A stretch of 13,304 nucleotides of DNA from JANMEX01 sp049696015 (GTDB lineage Bacteria > Pseudomonadota > Alphaproteobacteria > Rhizobiales > Rhizobiaceae), in assembly GCA_049696015.1 (NCBI GenBank), contig JBAVTG010000078.1:1-13304 (forward strand), written 5' to 3'. The translations under genes were made by a program, and so were the position numbers. The notes under the pieces are model-generated. The model saw only the letters and a list, made by a program, of their open reading frames with translations, was not told the DNA's origin and made no database searches. This document shows positions 7,559 through 13,304 of the stretch, piece after piece; position 1 is the first letter of the stretch; each line of letters opens with the position of its first letter.

Positions 7559-9169
7559 TTATTCGGCCGCGACAAGCGCTGGCTGGCTGCCGGGTATTGG
7601 CAGTTCGTTGCGCTTTCGTCCGAGGATTGTCATCGTAACGTTCCAGGCCATGACCAGTCCGCCTGCCAGATAAAGAACGCCGGCCAAAACGCGCAGGACA
7701 TAGTAGGGGTGTAGCGCTGCAACAGACTCGGCGAACGAATAGACCAGGAAACCCTGCTCATCATATTCGCGCCACATCAGGCCTTGCTGGATGCCGGCGA
7801 CCCAGAGCACGGCTGCGTAGATGACGATGCCAAGCGTTGCGAGCCAGAAGTGCCATGTGACAAGGCGCAGCGAATACAGGCCCTCGCGATGCCAGAGCTT
7901 GGGGACGAGAAAGTAGATCGCGCCGAATGAAATCATGCCAACCCAGCCGAGCGCGCCGGAATGAACATGGCCGATGGTCCAGTCCGTATAATGGGACAGC
8001 GAGTTGACCGCCTTGATGGACATCATCGGACCTTCAAAGGTCGACATTCCGTAAAAGGCGATGGCAATCACCATCATGCGGATGATCGGATCGGTGCGGA
8101 TCTTGTCCCATGCGCCCGAAAGCGTCATCAGGCCGTTGATCATGCCGCCCCAGGAGGGCATCCACAGCATGATCGAAAAGACCATGCCGAGGGTCTGCGC
8201 CCAATCGGGCAGGGCGGTGTAGTGCAGATGGTGCGGGCCTGCCCAGATGTAGAGGAAGATCAGCGCCCAGAAGTGTATGATCGACAGGCGATAGGAAAAG
8301 ACCGGCCGGCCTGCCTGCTTTGGCACAAAGTAATACATCATGCCGAGGAAGCCTGCTGTCAGGAAGAAGCCGACGGCATTGTGGCCGTACCACCACTGCG
8401 TCAGCGCATCTTGCACGCCAGAGAAAGCCGAGTAGGACTTGGAACCCAGGAACGAGACCGGGATCGCCAGATTGTTGACGACATGCAGCATTGCAATCGT
8501 GATGATGAATGACAGGTAGAACCAGTTGGCGACGTAAATATGCGGCTCCTTGCGCTTGAGAAGCGTGCCCAGGAAAACTGCCAGATAGGCGAGCCAAACG
8601 ATCGTGAGCCAGAGATCAACATACCATTCCGGCTCGGCATATTCGCGGCTTTGGGTGATGCCCAGCAAATAACCTGTTGCGGCCATGACAATGAACAGCT
8701 GGTAGCCCCAGAAAACAAACCAGGCGAGATTGCCGCCAAAAAGGCGCGCACGCGATGTGCGCTGCACAACGTAGAAAGAGGTGGCAATGAGCGCGTTGCC
8801 GCCGAAGGCGAAGATCACCGCCGATGTGTGCACTGGCCGCATGCGGCCGAAGTTGAACCAGGGTTCAAGGTTTAGATCGGGCCAGGCCAGCTGCGATGCG
8901 ACGATGACGCCGACGAGAAACCCGACGACGCCCCAAAAGAGTGTGGCAATGACACCGTAGCGAACCGGCCCGTCGAAATAGGCTGATGGATCCTCTTCTG
9001 TCCCTGCGGCCATTTTGACGTTTCGCAGCAGCACGATTGTGCCCAGCGACAAAACTGCAAAGAGAATCCACATATGGGTTCTGAAAAGAACATCCTGGCC
9101 CAAGCCTGCGCCAAGCAGGGCGATAAATGCGCCAAGGCCGACCAGAATGGTTTCCGTCATGTATTTCAT
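7559..9169 (-). CDS. ccoN: cbb3-type cytochrome c oxidase catalytic subunit I
   Basis: This 536-residue haem-copper oxidase subunit reduces O2 to water and pumps protons in the inner membrane. Conserved ligands are visible: His114 in RPVHTS and His403 for low-spin haem b, His401 (IGHVHSGALGW) for haem b3, His263 (YGHNAVGF) and His313/His314 (GPHHLHYT) for CuB, and Tyr307 as the likely cross-linked helix VII tyrosine of C-family oxidases. Residues 1-50 add an extra membrane segment pair before the core, as in many alphaproteobacterial CcoN proteins. ATG at 9169 was chosen because AGAGGGG lies eight bases upstream and the more distal frame (to 9262) has no family similarity. It is the first gene of ccoNOQP, with an FNR box about 100 bases upstream. 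It appears fully intact. Confidence 0.97.
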   Translation of the reverse strand: MKYMTETILVGLGAFIALLGAGLGQDVLFRTHMWILFAVLSLGTIVLLRNVKMAAGTEEDPSAYFDGPVRYGVIATLFWGVVGFLVGVIVASQLAWPDLNLEPWFNFGRMRPVHTSAVIFAFGGNALIATSFYVVQRTSRARLFGGNLAWFVFWGYQLFIVMAATGYLLGITQSREYAEPEWYVDLWLTIVWLAYLAVFLGTLLKRKEPHIYVANWFYLSFIITIAMLHVVNNLAIPVSFLGSKSYSAFSGVQDALTQWWYGHNAVGFFLTAGFLGMMYYFVPKQAGRPVFSYRLSIIHFWALIFLYIWAGPHHLHYTALPDWAQTLGMVFSIMLWMPSWGGMINGLMTLSGAWDKIRTDPIIRMMVIAIAFYGMSTFEGPMMSIKAVNSLSHYTDWTIGHVHSGALGWVGMISFGAIYFLVPKLWHREGLYSLRLVTWHFWLATLGIVIYAAVLWVAGIQQGLMWREYDEQGFLVYSFAESVAALHPYYVLRVLAGVLYLAGGLVMAWNVTMTILGRKRNELPIPGSQPALVAAE

Positions 9170-9268
9170 GTTTCCGTCCCCTCTCATCGTTCGGGTGCAA
9201 GCAACCGCAATCGCAAAGATCGGTTTGATGCCCACGCCTCGACTAGCGCGCTTGGTGCACACTCAGTC

Positions 9269-9282
9269 TTGATTCAAGTCAA
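9269..9282. promoter_or_regulatory. FNR/FixK-type box between ccoN and the hemerythrin gene
   Basis: TTGATTCAAGTCAA is a TTGA-N6-TCAA dyad differing by one base from the box upstream of ccoG. It lies 100 bases from the ccoN start and 66 bases from the preferred start of the plus-strand hemerythrin gene, so it can serve either or both divergent genes. Candidate -10 sequences at class II distance are weak on both sides, so direction of action is inferred from context only. Confidence 0.75.
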
Positions 9283-9347
9283 AGCAAATGGGCGCTCGGC
9301 AGGCAATTAGTCGCAGATCAGCATGCTCTTTGGAGGAAGGCAGGAAA

Positions 9348-9806
9348 GTGCCGCAGGCGAGCCACAATGCGTCCGGAAATCTGGATGCGCAATTGCTTCT
9401 GGCAATGCGTCTCGCCCACAACGACATGTTGGCAATGTGCGACCTCCTGGAGGACATCGCCGATTCGTTGCCGCATCATCTCGACGCAAAAAAATGCGCG
9501 CTGGCGGCCGAAACGCTCGAACCGCTCGTCGCCAAAATGCATCGCTTTGAAGAGGACGAAATATTCCCGCGTTTTGCCGGATCTTCGCCTGACAAAATGA
9601 CATTGGAAATGCTGGACCGGTTGCGCGAAGAGCACTGTGTCGATGAATGCTACGCAGAAGAACTGACCGACGCCCTGCGCAAAGTGTCATCTTCAGCGGA
9701 AACCGTTTCGCCAGAAACACTCGGTTACATGCTGCGTGGATTTTTCGAAGCTATGCGCCGCCACCTTGCGTTCGAGCGGGCGCAGTTTTCGCGCATGTTT
9801 CCGTAA
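9348..9806 (+). CDS. Hemerythrin-like HHE-domain protein
   Basis: This 152-residue soluble, helical protein of the hemerythrin/HHE cation-binding family likely carries a di-iron centre. Candidate ligands are His24, His43 or His44, His65 with Glu69 (HRFEE), His96 (REEHCVDE) and His139 with Glu143 (RHLAFE). This order and spacing resemble the ligands recalled for the E. coli RIC protein YtfE (His84, His105, His129/Glu133, His160, His204/Glu208), but the N-terminal ScdA-type domain is absent. The GTG start was chosen because a purine-rich GGAGGAAGGCAGGAAA stretch precedes it. An in-frame ATG at 9288 would begin only six bases after the FNR box, upstream of any likely transcript start. It diverges from ccoN and converges on fnr. 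Possible roles are oxygen or NO sensing, or iron-sulfur repair; none is proven by sequence. Confidence 0.85.
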   Translation: MPQASHNASGNLDAQLLLAMRLAHNDMLAMCDLLEDIADSLPHHLDAKKCALAAETLEPLVAKMHRFEEDEIFPRFAGSSPDKMTLEMLDRLREEHCVDECYAEELTDALRKVSSSAETVSPETLGYMLRGFFEAMRRHLAFERAQFSRMFP

Positions 9807-9821
9807 GTTGACTTGTGCGCG

Positions 9822-10550
9822 CTAGAGGCAGGCGCGGCGTTCCAGGCGGTCCATATCGTGCACTGTGACGTGGCGGTTGTTCTCAATGGAAATGACATTT
9901 TCCTTGCGCAGCTTCGTCATCTGGCGGCTGACTGTTTCGATCGTCAGGCCAAGGAAATCGGCAATGTTGGCGCGCGTGAGCGGCAGGTCGAATGTCAGCG
10001 ACCTATCTTTGGTTACCAATTCCGGGTCGATATGCGTTGCAATCAGCCAGAGGAAACTCGCGACTTTTTCTGCCGCCGTCTTTCTGCCCAGTGTAACCAT
10101 CCACTGGCGCGCCTCATCAAGTTCGTTCAGCGCTTGCTGCAGGATCAGGTGTTCCATGCCAGGCGATTCCTTGATCAGCCTGTCCAGAACCGATTTCGGA
10201 AACGAGCAAACGGTCAGATTTGTCGCTGCCTCGGCATCGATTGTGCTTTCGGTCTTGAACGGTCTTCCGACCAGATCCGGGGCAAATTGCAGGCCAACGA
10301 TCTGCTGGCGCCCATCGGGCAATGTCTTGGTCAATTTGGCGACACCGGCAAGTATATTGGAAAATGTCCGGATTTCACCGGAATCGCTTTGCAGCGTTGA
10401 GCCGGGCTCGAGAATCCTGCGCGTTGTGTGCTTGCTCAGGGCCAACAGCTGTTCCGGCCCCAGAGCGCCGCAAATACCGCGGTGGCGAGACTCGCAAGAG
10501 CGGCACAGCAGCGGAATTTCCGAATTATGTATGTCCTGGCGGTTGCTCAT
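9822..10550 (-). CDS. fnr: FNR-type oxygen-sensing transcriptional regulator (FnrL/FnrP class)
   Basis: This 242-residue Crp/Fnr-family activator has N-terminal cysteines Cys16-X2-Cys19-X7-Cys27 and central Cys115, the pattern of a [4Fe-4S] oxygen sensor and of alphaproteobacterial FnrL. The cyclic-nucleotide-like domain (about 35-130) and dimer helix (about 130-160) are followed by a helix-turn-helix, TRANIADFLGLTIETVSRQ (192-210). Its Glu205, Ser208 and Arg209 are the residues FNR uses to read TTGA half sites. ATG was chosen because GGAG lies five bases upstream; a longer frame to 10622 would run across the FNR box. The stop codon is TAG, which shows that TAG terminates in this genome. It diverges from hemN over a shared perfect FNR box and probably controls all three boxes here. 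FixK-type regulators usually lack this cysteine set, so the FNR class is favoured. Confidence 0.94.
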   Translation of the reverse strand: MSNRQDIHNSEIPLLCRSCESRHRGICGALGPEQLLALSKHTTRRILEPGSTLQSDSGEIRTFSNILAGVAKLTKTLPDGRQQIVGLQFAPDLVGRPFKTESTIDAEAATNLTVCSFPKSVLDRLIKESPGMEHLILQQALNELDEARQWMVTLGRKTAAEKVASFLWLIATHIDPELVTKDRSLTFDLPLTRANIADFLGLTIETVSRQMTKLRKENVISIENNRHVTVHDMDRLERRACL

Positions 10551-10611
10551 GCGGTCTCCGGTGTGACTTTTGGGGCAACGAAGGTGCGCGGCAAAGCCAC
10601 AAGTTGATAGG

Positions 10612-10627
10612 TTTGATACCAATCAAA
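10612..10627. promoter_or_regulatory. Perfect FNR box in the fnr-hemN divergent promoter
   Basis: TTTGATACCAATCAAA is an exact match to the FNR consensus TTGAT-N4-ATCAA, with one extra symmetric base pair on each side. Its centre is 59 bases upstream of hemN and 69 bases upstream of fnr. It suits activation of hemN under low oxygen, and autoregulation of fnr, possibly negative because no -10-like hexamer is found at class II distance on that side. Confidence 0.85.
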
Positions 10628-10678
10628 GTCGCGACATGCAAATTGTGCTGTGAGGCGTTTGAACAAGAGGCCTTGACA

Positions 10679-12022
10679 ATGCGCAGCCAAACCATTTTGC
10701 GGCTTTCAGCTCCGGCGCCGCGCTACACATCCTACCCGACTGCACCGCATTTCCATGCTGCAGTGGATGCAAAGACCTATGCAGGCTGGTTGGGAGCGCT
10801 CAGCACAGACGCCAAGATATCGCTTTATCTTCACATTCCGTTTTGTGACCGGCTGTGCTGGTTTTGCGGCTGCCATACAAAGCAAACACAGCGGTATGAC
10901 CCGGTCAAGGCCTACCTCGACGCTCTGCATGCGGAAATTCAGACTGTCTCGAGGCATCTGAGCGGGCGCGGGATCGTGACGGCAATCCATTTCGGCGGCG
11001 GCTCGCCGACCATGATGTCACAATCCGACATGGTTCGGGTGCGCAGTTGGCTTGATGATGCATTCAATATTGCAGGCGATGCCGAAATCAGCATCGAAAT
11101 TGATCCCAATGACATGACCGAAGACCGCTATGCCGGCCTTGCCGCACTTGGCTTGACGCGTGCGAGCCTGGGTGTTCAGGACTTTGACAAGAAAGTTCAG
11201 ACTGCAATCAATCGCCTGCAAGGGTTTGATGAAACCCGCGCTGTTGTCGAGCGGGTCCGCGCACTTGGCGCGCGCTCGGTCAATCTGGACATTTTGTACG
11301 GTTTGCCTTTCCAGACGCAAGTGAGCATCGCTGCCACTGCGCGCCAGGTCCTCTTAATGAAACCGGACCGGATTGCCCTGTTTGGCTATGCCCATGTGCC
11401 GTGGATGAAGAAACACCAGAGGATGATCGATGAAGTGGCGCTGCCGGACAGCGAAGAGCGGTACCATCAGGCGCAAGTTGCTTCGAGCGTCCTTGAAGAT
11501 GCTGGTTACATCCCCATTGGAATCGACCACTTTGCCCTCCCGCAAGACAGCCTCGCGGTTGCGCTGAGGGAGGGGCGGCTGCGCCGGAATTTCCAGGGCT
11601 ATACGGTTGATGGAGCGGACGCGCTCATCGGGCTTGGCGCTTCGGCAATCGGCAGGCTGCCGCAAGGGCATGTTCAGAACATGCCGGCGACCGGCGCGTA
11701 TCAGCGGCTCGTGAACGCCGGCAGTCTTGCGGTCGTGCGCGGCCTTGAGATGAGCGAGGAAGACCGGCTGCGCGGCAGCGTCATTGAGAGCCTCATGTGT
11801 GAATTCGGCTTCTCGCGCGCCCAGCTTTGCCTCCGTTTTGGCGATGCGGCGCAAGCGCTATTCCGCGAGGCGGACATACTGGTCGCACAAGGCGAATTCT
11901 TGGCGCGTGTTGGCGAGCGGTATGAAATCAAACCGGAAATGCGCCTTTTTGCCCGCCAGGTAGCAGCAAGGTTCGATGCCTATCTCGGCAAAGGGCAAGC
12001 GCGCCATTCTGCGGCGGTTTGA
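10679..12022 (+). CDS. hemN: Oxygen-independent coproporphyrinogen III oxidase (radical SAM)
   Basis: This 447-residue radical-SAM enzyme oxidatively decarboxylates coproporphyrinogen III to protoporphyrinogen IX without oxygen, in the cytoplasm. The N-terminus RYTSYPTAPHF (15-25) is a HemN trademark. The cluster motif is Y50-x-H52-x-x-x-C56-x3-C60-x-F62-C63-x-C65, matching the CxxxCxxC-x-C of true HemN rather than HemW. GGGSPT (106-111) is the SAM-binding glycine motif, and a HemN C-terminal domain follows. ATG was chosen for AGAGG eight bases upstream; the frame continues upstream to 10322 but there it runs through fnr. A perfect FNR box lies just upstream, tying haem supply to low oxygen, when cbb3 oxidase needs haem b and c. 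The gene appears complete. Confidence 0.96.
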   Translation: MRSQTILRLSAPAPRYTSYPTAPHFHAAVDAKTYAGWLGALSTDAKISLYLHIPFCDRLCWFCGCHTKQTQRYDPVKAYLDALHAEIQTVSRHLSGRGIVTAIHFGGGSPTMMSQSDMVRVRSWLDDAFNIAGDAEISIEIDPNDMTEDRYAGLAALGLTRASLGVQDFDKKVQTAINRLQGFDETRAVVERVRALGARSVNLDILYGLPFQTQVSIAATARQVLLMKPDRIALFGYAHVPWMKKHQRMIDEVALPDSEERYHQAQVASSVLEDAGYIPIGIDHFALPQDSLAVALREGRLRRNFQGYTVDGADALIGLGASAIGRLPQGHVQNMPATGAYQRLVNAGSLAVVRGLEMSEEDRLRGSVIESLMCEFGFSRAQLCLRFGDAAQALFREADILVAQGEFLARVGERYEIKPEMRLFARQVAARFDAYLGKGQARHSAAV

Positions 12023-12099
12023 GCTTGGCCGCGAACACCAACACCGGCGACTTGATATGTCAGCGAACGGCAGCGATTTTGAAAAGCCAATCAGGGAAG

Positions 12100-12176
12100 T
12101 GGTAGCGAGAGAGGGATTTGAACCCCCGACCTAAGGATTATGATTCCTCCGCTCTAACCAACTGAGCTACCTCGCC
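12100..12176 (-). tRNA. tRNA-Met (CAT), probably elongator
   Basis: A 77-base cloverleaf folds on the minus strand: acceptor GGCGAGG with TCTCGCT, D-arm GCTC/GAGC, anticodon stem GAGGA/TCCTT around loop ATCATAA, and T-arm GGGGG-TTCAAAT-CCCTC. Discriminator A and CCA are encoded. The anticodon CAT is at 12142-12140. Initiator tRNA is excluded because the first pair is G-U rather than a C-A mismatch and the anticodon stem lacks three G-C pairs. A lysidine tRNA-Ile2 is disfavoured because pairs 4-69 and 5-68 are G-C and A-U, not the C-G pairs seen by TilS. It appears to be transcribed alone from its own promoter. Confidence 0.93.
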
Positions 12177-12219
12177 ACAAGGTATGCCATCAACGATTTC
12201 GACAGCAGGAAACGCGGCG

Positions 12220-12249
12220 GATATAGTGTGGCAGGGCAAAGCGTGTCAA
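12220..12249 (-). promoter_or_regulatory. Sigma-70-type promoter of the tRNA gene
   Basis: On the minus strand a perfect -35 TTGACA (12249-12244) is followed after 18 bases by TATATC (12225-12220) as -10. This puts transcription start near 12213, about 37 bases before the mature tRNA 5' end, a normal leader length. The rest of the gap between the tRNA and the next gene (12250-12380) shows nothing recognisable. Confidence 0.65.
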
Positions 12250-12380
12250 GCAAAGAAGCAGGATAGTGCGAATTGATAGCGGCTGGACGTCATTTGGAGC
12301 ACTTGCCCGAATGATCGCGTGCCGATATGAGCCGGTCAAAGAGTCGCCGCCCGTGTTGCGGCAAAGCAAGGTCAGTTTGG

Positions 12381-13304
12381 ATGTCAGTGCGGGTCGCGGT
12401 TCTGGGGTGCGGTTATTGGGGGTCGAACCATATTCGCGCCTTGTCCGGGCTTGGCGCTCTCCATGCGGTATCCGATACCAACATGGCCCGGGCGGAAAGC
12501 CTGGCGCGCGAGCACAATTGCCTGGCCGTTGAACCATCCGCGCTTTACGACCGGCAGGACATTGACGCGATCATCATGGCTTTGCCGCCCCAGTATCATG
12601 CGGAAGCGGCAATCCGTGCCGTGCGGGCAGGCAAGGACGTGCTGGTTGAAAAACCGATTGCGCTCAGTGTGGCTGATGCAAAGGCTGCCGTGAAAGCGGC
12701 GAAGGATGCCGGGCGCATCTTTATGGTCGGCCACGTTCTGCGGTTTCATCCGGCATTTGAAAAGATGCTGGAGCTGATTGCGGCAGGGGAACTGGGCGCT
12801 GTGCGCTACATCCACTCCAACCGTCTTGGCCTTGGAAAATTCCACACAGAAAATGATGCGCTGTGGGACCTGGCGCCGCATGATCTGTCGATGATCCTTG
12901 CCATCACTGGCGAGGCGCCGAGCGAAGTTCATGGTCAGGGTTCAGCACTTCTGGATCACCTGTCAGACTTTGCCCATCTGCACATGACATTTCCGGGTGG
13001 CATTCGCTCACACTTGTTTGCCTCGCGCCTCAATCCGTACCGCGAACGGCGCTTGACCGTGGTGGGAACAAAGGCGATGGCTGTCTTTGACGACGTCGCC
13101 AGCTGGGACAAGAAGCTGGCAATTTACCGGCATGCGGTCTGGCAGGACAATGGACAGTGGGCTTTCACCGCGCAGGAACCCAATTACATTCCCATCCATG
13201 AAGGGTTGCCGCTGACAGCAGAGGATCAGCACTTCATTGAATGCGTGCGCACCCGCGCGGAGCCGCGGACTGGCGGCGAGGAGGCGATCCGCGTGCTCGA
13301 AATC
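12381..13304 (+). CDS. Gfo/Idh/MocA family NAD(P)-dependent oxidoreductase, 3' end outside the window
   Basis: The first 308 codons are present and the frame is open to the window edge. The N-terminal Rossmann fold has GCGYWG (9-14) for dinucleotide binding, the family EKP motif (90-92) supplies the catalytic lysine at 91, and a VGHVLRFHPAFEKM segment (116-129) and PHDLSMIL (166-173) mark the sugar-substrate domain. The NRLGLGKF...ENDALWDLAPHD block (147-168) recalls dehydrogenases that oxidise nucleotide sugars at C3 in surface-polysaccharide pathways, but without its neighbours this is only a suggestion. ATG at 12381 has AAGG nine bases upstream. Codon use and composition resemble the rest of the window. 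It follows the oppositely oriented tRNA and is probably unrelated to the respiratory cluster. Confidence 0.88.
   Translation, partial: MSVRVAVLGCGYWGSNHIRALSGLGALHAVSDTNMARAESLAREHNCLAVEPSALYDRQDIDAIIMALPPQYHAEAAIRAVRAGKDVLVEKPIALSVADAKAAVKAAKDAGRIFMVGHVLRFHPAFEKMLELIAAGELGAVRYIHSNRLGLGKFHTENDALWDLAPHDLSMILAITGEAPSEVHGQGSALLDHLSDFAHLHMTFPGGIRSHLFASRLNPYRERRLTVVGTKAMAVFDDVASWDKKLAIYRHAVWQDNGQWAFTAQEPNYIPIHEGLPLTAEDQHFIECVRTRAEPRTGGEEAIRVLEI

Noticed and set aside
7309..7575. 88-residue minus-strand frame covering the 5' part of ccoO
   Set aside because: It is arginine/serine-rich, out of frame with the clear CcoO N-terminus, and continues past the haem motif in the wrong frame; it is a shadow.
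10322..10678. Upstream extension of the hemN frame to a 566-residue protein
   Set aside because: The extra 119 codons run antisense to fnr and across the FNR box, show no HemN similarity, and the ATG at 10679 has a good ribosome site and the expected HemN N-terminus.
12100..12176. tRNA-Ile2 (lysidine) reading of the CAT anticodon
   Set aside because: The acceptor-stem pairs 4-69 and 5-68 are G-C and A-U rather than the C-G pairs expected for TilS recognition, so elongator tRNA-Met fits better.
12100..12380. tRNA as an integration site for a mobile island
   Set aside because: No integrase, direct repeat of the tRNA 3' end or composition change was seen near it; the neighbouring oxidoreductase has codon use like the other genes.

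Overview
The window looks like chromosomal DNA of a moderately GC-rich alphaproteobacterium. The evidence is an FnrL/FnrP-type regulator, a ccoNOQP-ccoGHIS arrangement like the Rhodobacter/Paracoccus/rhizobial one, and protein wording typical of that class (for example, CcoI beginning MSCCAPGAE). The exact order cannot be fixed from this sequence. No insertion sequence, phage gene, CRISPR array or other sign of an accessory island was seen.

Layout. Minus strand, right to left: ccoN, ccoO, ccoQ, ccoP (9169-5772) encode the cbb3-type high-affinity cytochrome c oxidase and end at a strong intrinsic terminator (5711-5746). Next come ccoG, ccoH, ccoI, ccoS (about 5535/5577-1063), the copper and assembly factors, chained by 4-base stop/start overlaps, and then kdgK, a 2-keto-3-deoxygluconate kinase (1003-86). 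To the right of ccoN lie a plus-strand hemerythrin-like protein (9348-9806), the convergent minus-strand fnr regulator (10550-9822) and the divergent plus-strand hemN (10679-12022). A minus-strand tRNA-Met(CAT) with a recognisable promoter follows, then the 5' part of a Gfo/Idh/MocA oxidoreductase that runs off the right edge.

How it works together: three FNR/FixK-type boxes (TTGA-N6-TCAA) sit exactly in the regulatory gaps, upstream of ccoG, between ccoN and the hemerythrin gene, and between fnr and hemN. The region therefore reads as a low-oxygen regulon. An Fe-S FNR protein senses oxygen loss and would switch on the high-affinity oxidase, its assembly factors, oxygen-independent haem synthesis and a di-iron protein.

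The main anomaly is in ccoO. The full-length 244-codon reading frame is intact from its own ribosome binding site to its normal end, but codon 53 is an in-frame TAG (7376-7378). It separates the membrane anchor from the haem-binding domain of an essential oxidase subunit, while every other gene of both operons looks intact. This is either a recent null mutation, a base error in the sequence, or readthrough. No previously undescribed multi-gene system was found; the small hemerythrin with RIC/YtfE-like ligand spacing inside this regulon is the least described component.
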